Origin: DASZQY01 sp963843565
Lineage (GTDB): Bacteria; Pseudomonadota; Alphaproteobacteria; Rhizobiales; Kaistiaceae
Assembly (NCBI GenBank): GCA_963843565.1
Contig: CAWJKY010000003.1
Span: 1,922,001-1,986,000, forward strand
Length of the DNA stretch: 64,000 nt
Reading direction: 5' to 3'
Below the pieces are notes generated by a model. The model was not told where the DNA came from. It worked only from the letters and a program-made list of their open reading frames with translations, and searched no databases. Positions 43,855-51,290 of the stretch are shown here, piece by piece (positions within the stretch are counted from its first letter, which is position 1; the number at the start of each line of letters is the position of its first letter). A program made the position numbers and the translations under genes.

Positions 43855-44895
43855 ATGACCACCTCTCCGGGCTTCCCCTTCTCCGTCATCGGAATCAACC
43901 ACGGCCACATTTACGGGCAGGTTCAGGTGATGCTCGACGCCGGCTGTACGCTGAAATCCTTCCACGCCGTGGAGGACGATCTCGCCGCCCAGTTTGCCGA
44001 GAAATTCCCGCAGGCCGCGCGGGTGGCCATCGAGGACGGCATCCTGTCCGATGCCGACGTGAAGCTTGTCGTCGGTGCGGGCATCCCCGGCGACCGCGCG
44101 CCGATGGCGGTCCGCGCCATGCGCGCCGGCAAGGACGTGATGCTCGACAAGCCGGGGGCCACGTCGCTCGACCAGCTCGCGGAGCTCCGCCGCGCCCAGG
44201 CCGAAACCGGCCGCATCTTCTCGATCTGCTATTCGGAGCACTATACGCAGCCGGCGACCGTCGCCGCCAGCGATCTGGTCAAGGCCGGCGCCATCGGGCG
44301 TGTGGTCTCGACCGTCGGGCTCGGGCCGCACCGCATCGGCAACTACAAGCGCCCCGACTGGTTCTACCAGAAGGCACGCTACGGCGGCATCCTGTGCGAT
44401 ATCGGCTCTCATCAGGTCGAGCAGTTCCTGTTCTTCACCGGCAGCACCTCGGCGCAAGTCCTGTCGAGCCAGATCGCCAATTTCGACAATCCCGACACGC
44501 CCGAACTGGAAGACTTCGGCCAGATGGTGCTCGCCTCCGACCACGCCACCGGCTACGTCCGCGTCGACTGGTTTACCCCGGACAAGCTGCCGACGTGGGG
44601 TGACGGCCGCCTGTTCCTGGTCGGCACCGAAGGCACCATCGAGTTGCGCAAGTATGTCGATGTCGCCGGCCGGCCCGGCGAGGACCACCTGCTCCTCGTC
44701 AATCGCGACGGCGTCCAGCACATCGACTGCGCGTCGACCAGGATCACCTATGGCGAGCAGCTGCGCGACGACGTCAACAACCGCACCGAGACCGCCATGC
44801 CGCAGGAGCACTGCTTCTACGCCACCGAACTGGCCCTGATGGCGCAGGCCAACGCGCTGCGCATCGGCGGCGGCCGCCCGGAAGCGGCGCGATGA
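43855..44895 (+). CDS. Gfo/Idh/MocA-family oxidoreductase 1
   Basis: 346 residues from ATG 43855. The N-terminal fold starts FSVIGINHGHIYGQVQVML, an altered dinucleotide loop (GINHGH instead of GxGxxG), which makes cofactor binding less certain than in its neighbours. DKPGATSLDQL supplies the catalytic lysine (EKP-type motif) and DIGSHQVEQFLFF the histidine. These enzymes oxidise or epimerise sugars and inositols with NAD(P), often with tightly bound cofactor. First of three family members in a row; its stop overlaps the next start. Confidence 0.83.
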   Translation: MTTSPGFPFSVIGINHGHIYGQVQVMLDAGCTLKSFHAVEDDLAAQFAEKFPQAARVAIEDGILSDADVKLVVGAGIPGDRAPMAVRAMRAGKDVMLDKPGATSLDQLAELRRAQAETGRIFSICYSEHYTQPATVAASDLVKAGAIGRVVSTVGLGPHRIGNYKRPDWFYQKARYGGILCDIGSHQVEQFLFFTGSTSAQVLSSQIANFDNPDTPELEDFGQMVLASDHATGYVRVDWFTPDKLPTWGDGRLFLVGTEGTIELRKYVDVAGRPGEDHLLLVNRDGVQHIDCASTRITYGEQLRDDVNNRTETAMPQEHCFYATELALMAQANALRIGGGRPEAAR

Positions 44896-45974
44896 GCCGG
44901 CGCTTCAAGGTCGGCGTGGTCGGCGGCGGCATCGGCGTCGCCCATATCACCGCCTATCAGGAGCTGCCCGACCTCTACGAAGTCACCGCGTTCTGCGACA
45001 TCGACGGCGCCAAGGCGGCGGACGTCTCCGCCAAATACGGCATCGCGCGCATGATGACCTCGTTCGAGGCGATCCTCGACGCCGACCTCGACATCATCGA
45101 CATCTGCACGCCGCCCAACCTTCACTTTCCCCAGGCGACAAAGGCCCTCGAAGCGGGGCATCACGTGGTCCTGGAGAAGCCGTTCGTCAGTTCGCTGGCC
45201 GAGGCCGACGCACTCGCCGCCACCGAAAGAACATCCGGCAAGCGCCTCTCGCCGATCTTCCAGTACCGGTTCGCCAACGGCATCCGCCAGTTCCGGCACC
45301 TCCGCGAGATGGGCTTTGTCGGCAAGACCTACGCGGCGACGGTCGAGACCCACTGGCGCCGCACGGCCGCCTACTACGCGGTGCGCTGGCGTGGAAAATG
45401 GACCACCGAGCTTGGCGGTTCATTGGCCGGCCACGCCATCCACAACCACGACATGCTCACCTATCTGCTCGGGCCGGTGACGGGGGTCTTCGCGCGCGCC
45501 GCGACGCGGGTGAACAGGATCGAGACGGAGGATTGCGCCACGCTCTCGCTGGAAATGGCCGATGGCGCGCCGGTCACCTCGTCGGTGACGCTGGGTGGCG
45601 AAACCGAGATTTCGCGGCTGCGGTTCTATTTCGAGGGTCTCACCGTGGAGAGCAATCACAGCCCCTACAACGCCGGCACCGCGCCGTGGACGTTCATCGC
45701 GGCCGACGCGGACCGGCAGAACGCAATCGACGCCGCGATCAAGGAGGTCGAATTCCTTCCCGAACGCAACACCGGCCAATTCTTCCATCTGCACGAGGCG
45801 TTGAGCACCGGCGGGCCACTGCCGGTATCGATCGAGGATGCACGCCCGTCGATCGAACTGTTGACCGCCGCCTATTACTCCGCGCGCACCGGCACCGAGG
45901 TGCGACTGCCGATCGGCCGCGATCATCCGTTCTACAATGGCTGGCTGGCGACGATGATGGAAGGGAAGAGCTGA
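44892..45974 (+). CDS. Gfo/Idh/MocA-family oxidoreductase 2
   Basis: 360 residues. The dinucleotide-binding loop is VGVVGGGIGVAHITAY, the lysine motif is LEKPFVSSL and the proximal histidines are in HAIHNHDMLTYLLGPV. The C-terminal sheet (MADGAPVTSSVTLGGETEI) is the substrate and oligomerisation domain. A conventional, probably active sugar dehydrogenase. It overlaps gene 1 by ATGA, so the two could act in sequence (for example oxidation and re-reduction for epimerisation) or as a hetero-oligomer. Its last base is the first of a TGATG that would start a 26-codon frame. Confidence 0.88.
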   Translation: MSRRFKVGVVGGGIGVAHITAYQELPDLYEVTAFCDIDGAKAADVSAKYGIARMMTSFEAILDADLDIIDICTPPNLHFPQATKALEAGHHVVLEKPFVSSLAEADALAATERTSGKRLSPIFQYRFANGIRQFRHLREMGFVGKTYAATVETHWRRTAAYYAVRWRGKWTTELGGSLAGHAIHNHDMLTYLLGPVTGVFARAATRVNRIETEDCATLSLEMADGAPVTSSVTLGGETEISRLRFYFEGLTVESNHSPYNAGTAPWTFIAADADRQNAIDAAIKEVEFLPERNTGQFFHLHEALSTGGPLPVSIEDARPSIELLTAAYYSARTGTEVRLPIGRDHPFYNGWLATMMEGKS

Positions 45975-46054
45975 TGGCCGGTCTCGAACTCCACATTCAC
46001 GGCATCGACCTGAAGATCGGTTCTGCCGGGATCCGGCCTTTGAAGTCCCGCTAG
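45974..46054 (+). CDS. Possible 26-residue leader or vestigial open frame
   Basis: An ATG in TGATG overlap with the preceding stop opens 26 codons (start MAGLELHIHGIDLKIG) that end at TAG 46054, 24 bases before the next gene. The beginning is faintly like the first strand of ABC ATPases (MAGLEL-GI), so a truncated remnant is one possibility; a coupling peptide or chance is equally possible. No family is recognised. Confidence 0.2.
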   Translation: MAGLELHIHGIDLKIGSAGIRPLKSR

Positions 46055-46078
46055 CGGATTCGCAAGGAAACCGCCGCC

Positions 46079-47380
46079 GTGAAGTACGCCATCGTCGGAA
46101 CCGGCTCGCGCCACCTGATGTTTCGCGACGCCCTGATTTCGACCTTTCCCGACGCCAACGAGCTGGTTGGCCTCAGCGATTCGAATCCACACCGCCTGGC
46201 TCTCTCCGCCGGGCAGGTCCGCCAGATCACCGGCAAGCCGGTCGCCTCCTACGATGCCGACGATTTCGACCGCATGCTCGGCGAGCAGAGGCCGGATGTG
46301 GTGATCGTGACCGTTCCCGATTTTCTGCACGACCGCTACATCATCCGGGCCCTCGAACTCGGCGCGAACGTCATCACGGAAAAGCCGATGACCATCGACA
46401 TCGGCCGCTTGCGCGCCGTGCTGGACGCCAAGAGGAAGACCGGCAAGTCGATCACCGTCAGTTTCAATTATCGCTACGCGCCGCACCGCACGCAGGTGAA
46501 GGATGTGCTCATGTCGGGCGCCATCGGCGAGATCACGGCGGTCGATTTACGCTGGTATCTCGACCGCGTCCATGGCGCCGACTATTTCCGCCGCTGGCAC
46601 CGCTACAAGGACAAGTCGGGCGGGTTGCTCGTCCACAAGGCCACCCACCATTTCGACCTTATCAACTGGTGGATCGCCTCGACGCCGGCGCAGGTGCACG
46701 CATTCGGCAAGCGCGCCTTCTACAAGCCGGAAATGGCCAAGGAACTCGGTCTCGCCGATCATGGCGCGCGTTGTCTCGGCTGCCCGGCGGCCGAGCGCTG
46801 CGACTTCCGGCTCGACCTCACGGAGCACGAGAGCCTCAAGGAGCTCTATCTCGACGGCGAGCAGTACGACGGCTACTTCCGCGACCGTTGCGTCTTCGCC
46901 GACGACATCACCATCGAGGACACCATGCAGGTCGAGGCGCGCTATGCCAGCGGCGCCACGCTCAACTACACCCTCGTCGCCTACAGCCCGTGGGAGGGGC
47001 TTGAGGTCAAGTTCCATGGCACCAGAGGCGAGCTGACCCATCGCCATGTCGAGGTCCATGGCGTCTTCGGCGGCAAGCGCCAGCCGGCCGGCAAGGAGGC
47101 GATCACCACCGAGCTGCATCTCGCCGGCCAGGCGCCCGAACGCCTCGAGGTGTGGCAAGGCGAAGGCAGCCACGGCGGCGGCGACCGCGTCATGCTCGGG
47201 CACCTCTTCGACAGCGCCAACGCGCCGCCCGACACGTATGGCCGCGCGGCCAGCGAAATCATGGGCGCGTGGTCGATCCTCACCGGCATCGCCGCCAACG
47301 CGTCGATCGCGACCGGCAAGGTGGTCGACGTGGATGACATGCTGGGGACGAACGGCATCGAACTCGCCCGTCCGGCCTAG
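46079..47380 (+). CDS. Gfo/Idh/MocA-family oxidoreductase 3, with cysteine-rich insertion
   Basis: 433 residues, GTG start after AAGGAAA (46064-46070). The dinucleotide fold is YAIVGTGSRHLMFRDAL, the lysine motif VITEKPMTIDI and the histidines are in HKATHHFDLINWW. It is about 70 residues longer than its neighbours because of a central insertion (residues about 220-280) containing RCLGCPAAERCDFR and a later RDRCVF: C-x2-C-x5-C plus a distant cysteine, arranged like a metal or Fe-S ligand set. Similar cysteine clusters occur in some large Gfo/Idh members of unknown function. It ends the rightward operon and converges with the SDR gene at 47433. Confidence 0.85.
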   Translation: MKYAIVGTGSRHLMFRDALISTFPDANELVGLSDSNPHRLALSAGQVRQITGKPVASYDADDFDRMLGEQRPDVVIVTVPDFLHDRYIIRALELGANVITEKPMTIDIGRLRAVLDAKRKTGKSITVSFNYRYAPHRTQVKDVLMSGAIGEITAVDLRWYLDRVHGADYFRRWHRYKDKSGGLLVHKATHHFDLINWWIASTPAQVHAFGKRAFYKPEMAKELGLADHGARCLGCPAAERCDFRLDLTEHESLKELYLDGEQYDGYFRDRCVFADDITIEDTMQVEARYASGATLNYTLVAYSPWEGLEVKFHGTRGELTHRHVEVHGVFGGKRQPAGKEAITTELHLAGQAPERLEVWQGEGSHGGGDRVMLGHLFDSANAPPDTYGRAASEIMGAWSILTGIAANASIATGKVVDVDDMLGTNGIELARPA

Positions 47381-47432
47381 AGGCGGCTGATCTTCACGCA
47401 AGGAACGGCTGGCTGCCCCCGGGCGGGCGAGG

Positions 47433-48185
47433 TCAGTAGGTCGCGCGCCCGCCGCTGAGGTCGAACACGGCACCGGTGGTGAAGGAATTCTCTTCGGTCG
47501 CGAGCCAGGTGATCATCGAGGCAGCTTCGCTCAGCTCGAGCATGCGGCGGCGCGGGATCTTGCTGAGGATCATGTTGAGGAAATCGGGATCCTGGCTCAG
47601 CGCCATGGCGGTCTTGGCGACCGCCGGCGTCACGCAATTGACGGCGATCCGATGGGTGGCGAGCTCCTTGCCGAGCGACTTGGTCAGGGCGATGACGCCT
47701 GCCTTGGTCGAGGAATAGGCGGGAGCGCCAGGGTTGCCCTCCTTGCCGGCAACCGAAGCGACGTTGACGATGCGGCCGTAGCCGGCAGCGATCATGTGCG
47801 GAACGACGGTCCGACAGACGTAGAACGTGCCGACCAGCCCGATGTGAACCACGTCCTCGAATGCCGCGACCGGGTATTCCCAGGTGTTGGCGTTCGGCCC
47901 GACGATGGCCGCGTTGTTGATGAGAATGTCGATCTTCTTGAACCGGTCCAGAACGGCCTTTGTCGCGGCTTCGACCGATTCGATCTTGCCGATGTTGGCG
48001 TTGAGCGTCTGCACCCGGCCGGACTTGCCGTGTTTTGCCTCAAGCTCGTCGAGCAGCGTCTGGTTGATGTCCCACACGCAGACCGACGCGCCGCTGTCGA
48101 GCATGCGCTCGGCAACCGTCAGACCGATGCCCTGCCCGCCGCCGGTGACAACGGCGACACGGTCCTTGAGGTCGTAGGTATTCAT
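47433..48185 (-). CDS. Short-chain dehydrogenase/reductase (probable sugar or keto-deoxy-acid dehydrogenase)
   Basis: 250 residues. Cofactor motif TGGGQGIGLTVA, catalytic residues in NNAAIVGP, VNVASVAGK and AYSSTKAGV (Tyr-x3-Lys); VWDINQ suggests NAD by its aspartate. The family includes L-rhamnose 1-dehydrogenase and 2-keto-3-deoxy-L-rhamnonate/fuconate 4-dehydrogenase. It is the last gene of the leftward rhamnose-transport operon, separated from the binding-protein gene by a strong hairpin, so either first oxidation of rhamnose or oxidation of the keto-deoxy acid fits. Sequence does not choose between them. Confidence 0.86.
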   Translation of the reverse strand: MNTYDLKDRVAVVTGGGQGIGLTVAERMLDSGASVCVWDINQTLLDELEAKHGKSGRVQTLNANIGKIESVEAATKAVLDRFKKIDILINNAAIVGPNANTWEYPVAAFEDVVHIGLVGTFYVCRTVVPHMIAAGYGRIVNVASVAGKEGNPGAPAYSSTKAGVIALTKSLGKELATHRIAVNCVTPAVAKTAMALSQDPDFLNMILSKIPRRRMLELSEAASMITWLATEENSFTTGAVFDLSGGRATY

Positions 48186-48220
48186 GCGTTTCGCCCCGTC
48201 GGGAAAGAAGGAAGGAGAGA

Positions 48221-48244
48221 GCGCCGGAAGACTGCTTCCGGCGC
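48221..48244. terminator. Strong hairpin between rhamnose-binding-protein and SDR genes
   Basis: GCGCCGGAAG (48221-48230) and CTTCCGGCGC (48235-48244) form a perfect 10-bp stem with an ACTG loop in the 73-bp gap. On the leftward strand it is followed by a pyrimidine-rich run (TCTCTCCTTCCTTC), not a pure T-tract. It probably attenuates read-through into the SDR or protects the 3' end of the binding-protein mRNA. Confidence 0.6.
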
Positions 48245-48258
48245 CCCCTCAGCACGTT

Positions 48259-49260
48259 CTAGAAGTTGAAGTCGTCGATGTTGGACGCGTCGAACTTGGT
48301 CAGTTCGGCCTGCGTGTTCATCACGTTCTTGGGGCCGATAGTGATCGAACCAAGGTTCGGAACGTCGAACGTCTGTCCGACTTCGTTCTTGATCGTGCCG
48401 TTGAGGACGCCGTCAGCGAAGTAGGCGGCAAGCCAGCCCTCGTTGTAGGGCGACCAGAGCTGGAAGGCGGACACGGTGCCGTCCTTGACGAAGTCGCGCA
48501 TTTCGGAGGGAAGGCCGAGGCCGGTGACGTGCACCTTGTCGGCGATGCCGCGGGACTGAACGACCTGGGCCGCCGCCGCCACGCCCACCGTCGTCGGCGC
48601 GATCACGCCCACGAGGTTGGGGTAGTTGGAGAGCAGCGCTTCCATCTCGGTGGTCGACTTCTCGGGCTGATCGTCGCCGTAGACCGTCGCCACAAGGTGC
48701 ATGTCCTTGTACTTCGGGTTCTCGGCGAGGGTCTTCTTCATGGCGGCGATCCAGGTGTTCTGATCGGGCGCCTCGGTGGTCGCCGAGAGGATCGCGATGT
48801 CACCCTTGTAGCCGATCATCGAGCCCATGAGCTCGACCTGGTTCGGGCCGGTCTTGGTGAAGTCGACCGGCAGGATGTTGGCGTCGCGGTGTTCCTCGTT
48901 GCCGACCAGATCACCGTTCACGGCAAGCACGAGGATTCCCTTGGCACGCGCCTCGTCGAGCACCTGGTTCATGGCGTCCGGGCTATTGGGCGCAATGGCA
49001 ATCACGTTCACGCCGCGCTGGATCTGCGCTTCGATGAACGGGATCTGCGAGGTCGCCTCGGCGGTGGCCGGCGCCACGAAGAGGAAGTCGCAACCGATCT
49101 TCTTGCAGGCATCCTCGAAGCCACCCGTGATCGAGTCGAAGTACGGGTTGCCGGTGTTCTTGCCGATGTAGACGATCTTGAAGTCATGCGCCGCCATGGC
49201 GCTGGTAACCGATAGGGTCAGGCCAATTGCCAGACCGGCTAGAAGAGATCTCTTGAACAC
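48259..49260 (-). CDS. rhaS: ABC transporter rhamnose-binding protein (RhaS-like)
   Basis: 333 residues with a signal peptide ending near residue 23 (TSAMA). The mature type-I periplasmic fold starts FKIVYIGKNTGNPYFDSITGG, with QRGVNVIAIAPNSPDAMNQVLDEA, ILVLAVNGD and YNEGWLAAYFADG later, the pattern of the RhaS/LsrB group of sugar-binding proteins. It starts at GTG behind AGGAGGAAACAC. Immediately upstream on the same strand are two permeases and an RbsA-type ATPase. Assignment to L-rhamnose rests on the neighbouring rhamnose mutarotase and L-rhamnonate dehydratase, together with family similarity. Confidence 0.85.
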   Translation of the reverse strand: MFKRSLLAGLAIGLTLSVTSAMAAHDFKIVYIGKNTGNPYFDSITGGFEDACKKIGCDFLFVAPATAEATSQIPFIEAQIQRGVNVIAIAPNSPDAMNQVLDEARAKGILVLAVNGDLVGNEEHRDANILPVDFTKTGPNQVELMGSMIGYKGDIAILSATTEAPDQNTWIAAMKKTLAENPKYKDMHLVATVYGDDQPEKSTTEMEALLSNYPNLVGVIAPTTVGVAAAAQVVQSRGIADKVHVTGLGLPSEMRDFVKDGTVSAFQLWSPYNEGWLAAYFADGVLNGTIKNEVGQTFDVPNLGSITIGPKNVMNTQAELTKFDASNIDDFNF

Positions 49261-49302
49261 GTGTTTCCTCCTGTGAGTTGCCGTTGGCCGGCGTTTATCC
49301 CG

Positions 49303-50304
49303 CTACCTCTGGGTACGGGAATAGATGAAGTTGGTGGCGATGATGGAGACGATGAGCAGTATGCCCAGCACGCAGAGCTGGGTGGCGGGAAGCAGGTTGG
49401 CGGTAGTCATGCCGGTCGAGATGACCGAAAGCAGCCAGGCCGCGAGAAAGGTGCCGAGAACGGTGCCGCGGCCGCCGAAGATGTAGGTGCCGCCCAACAT
49501 GGCCATGAGCACCATCTGCAGCTCGCCGCCCAGCCCGAGGTCGTAGCGCACCGAGCCGAGGCGCGAGGTGAAGATCATGCCGGCGATGCCGGCCGTGAAC
49601 CCGACGGCAAGGAACAGCACCGTCTTGATCCGTTTGGTGCGAATGCCGGCGTGGCGGGCCGCGATCTCGTTGGTGCCGGTCTGGTAGATCTGGCGGCCCC
49701 AGATTGTCGTCGCGACCGCGATGCCGATCACGATCGTCGCCACCAGGAAGATGACATCGGGGGCCGGCAGCCCCAGGATCTTGAACTGGTCGAGACCGAT
49801 GTACCACTCGGGCAGGCGGATCGACCGGTCGCCTGCGATCACCTGGGCGAGGCCGCGATAAAGAGTCAGCGTGCCGATCGTGACGATGATCGACGGGAGC
49901 TGGAGGCCGATGACGAGATAGGCGTTGAGCCCGCCCATGATCAGGCCGGAACCGAGTGCCACCGCGACCGCCACCGGGAACGGCCAGCCGAAGCTCAGCG
50001 CGTAGGCGAACAGACACGCCGAAAGGGCCATTGCGGAAGCCGGCGACAGGTCGATCTCGCCGGAGATGATCACCAGCGTGAGCACGAGAGCGACAAGCGC
50101 GAACTCGGCCGACAGGGTGAAGCTTTCGAGGATGTAGTTGACGTCGAGGAAATAGGGCGACAGCTGTCCGCCGACGATGATCGCCAGAACGAGCAGGACG
50201 AAGGTCATCGTCTCGGGACGGATGATGATGACCTGCCAGACCGGCCGCGGTGGCGCGGCGTCGTGGCTGGACGAGGCCAGCGAAGCGGTCGGTTCGCTGC
50301 TCAT
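49303..50304 (-). CDS. Sugar ABC transporter permease (RhaQ/LsrD-like)
   Basis: 333 residues with eight to ten membrane spans after a 25-residue polar N-terminus. VVIISGEIDLSPASAMALSA and IGLQLPSIIVTIGTLTLYRGLAQVIAGDRSI are the conserved core, and GELQMVLMAMLGGTYIFGGRGTVLGT is the ATPase-contact region. The ATG overlaps the preceding permease stop (ATGA). With the neighbouring permease it makes a heterodimeric channel, as in rhaPQ or lsrCD systems. Confidence 0.9.
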   Translation of the reverse strand: MSSEPTASLASSSHDAAPPRPVWQVIIIRPETMTFVLLVLAIIVGGQLSPYFLDVNYILESFTLSAEFALVALVLTLVIISGEIDLSPASAMALSACLFAYALSFGWPFPVAVAVALGSGLIMGGLNAYLVIGLQLPSIIVTIGTLTLYRGLAQVIAGDRSIRLPEWYIGLDQFKILGLPAPDVIFLVATIVIGIAVATTIWGRQIYQTGTNEIAARHAGIRTKRIKTVLFLAVGFTAGIAGMIFTSRLGSVRYDLGLGGELQMVLMAMLGGTYIFGGRGTVLGTFLAAWLLSVISTGMTTANLLPATQLCVLGILLIVSIIATNFIYSRTQR

Positions 50305-51290
50305 GCCGGTGCCTTCCGGAAGAAGGCGAGGCTCTGGATGCCGCCCTGGCGAACCGAGCGGTCGATGAGCAGCGCCAGGAGAATCACGGCGCCGTAGATG
50401 GCGCTTTGCGAGGTGCCGGGAATGCCGAGGAGCGGCAGCGCCGCCGAGACACAGCCGAGCAGCAGCACGCCGAAGACGACCCCGACCACCGAGCCGATGC
50501 CGCCGTTGATCGAGGCGCCGCCGATAACCACCGCGGCGATCACCTGAAACTCGAACCCCGAGCCGGTGTTGGACGGATTCACGAAGCCCCAGCGGCTCGC
50601 ATACAGGATGCCGGTCAGGCCGGCGAGCGCCCCCGAAATGCCGAAGACCGCCAGGGTCACCGCATTGACGGGGATGCCGCGGAGCGGCGCCGCCGTGGGG
50701 TTCGAGCCGATCGCGTAGACCTGCCGGCCGACGCGCGAGTGATTGGCAAACCAGTAGGTGAGAACGACGACCCCCAGGGCGATGATGACGATCCACGGTA
50801 CCGCGCGCGTCGGCAGGTTCTGGGACATCGCCTTGAGGGTCGAGGGAATGTACTGCCGGTCGACCTGCCTGGCGTCCGAGACGATGAAGGTCAGGCCGCG
50901 ATAGAGATTGAGCGTCCCCAGCGTCACGATGATCGCCGGGAGGCGAAAAAGCGTAATCAGCGCTCCGTTGAGGACGCCCAGAAGTGCCCCGACGCCGACG
51001 GCGACCGCGAAGCCGATCATCCACGGCACTTCAGGATGGAATTTGAACATCAGCGCCGTGATCATGGCGGCAAGGCCCTGCGCCGAACCGATGGACAGGT
51101 CGACGTGGCGCGCGACGATGACCAGCATCTGGCCCATGGCGCCAATCATGATGAGCGGCACCAGCAGCAGGATGATGTGGACCTCGTCGAGCGACAGGAA
51201 GCGCGGCCGCATCATCCCCACCGCCGCGCAGAAGACGATGATCGTCGTAAGGATGCCGGCTTCGCGGCGAAGCAACAGCTTGCCGATCAT
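50301..51290 (-). CDS. Sugar ABC transporter permease (RhaP/LsrC-like)
   Basis: 329 residues, eight to ten membrane spans. Landmarks are VIVARHVDLSIGSAQGLAAMI, FRLPAIIVTLGTLNLYRGLTFIVS and GFEFQVIAAVVIGGASINGGIGSVVG. Its ATG (51290) overlaps the ATPase stop and its stop overlaps the next permease start, so the three importer genes are translated as a coupled string. The DLSIGS segment is the usual periplasmic-loop signature of RbsC-family permeases. Confidence 0.9.
   Translation of the reverse strand: MIGKLLLRREAGILTTIIVFCAAVGMMRPRFLSLDEVHIILLLVPLIMIGAMGQMLVIVARHVDLSIGSAQGLAAMITALMFKFHPEVPWMIGFAVAVGVGALLGVLNGALITLFRLPAIIVTLGTLNLYRGLTFIVSDARQVDRQYIPSTLKAMSQNLPTRAVPWIVIIALGVVVLTYWFANHSRVGRQVYAIGSNPTAAPLRGIPVNAVTLAVFGISGALAGLTGILYASRWGFVNPSNTGSGFEFQVIAAVVIGGASINGGIGSVVGVVFGVLLLGCVSAALPLLGIPGTSQSAIYGAVILLALLIDRSVRQGGIQSLAFFRKAPA

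Noticed and set aside
31433..47380. Treating the large catabolic island as a recently acquired genomic island
   Set aside because: No tRNA, integrase, transposase, flanking direct repeat or obvious change in base composition was seen.
47381..47432. Possible bidirectional terminator between convergent genes
   Set aside because: Only a weak 4-bp stem around a C-run/G-run is present, without T-tracts on either strand.
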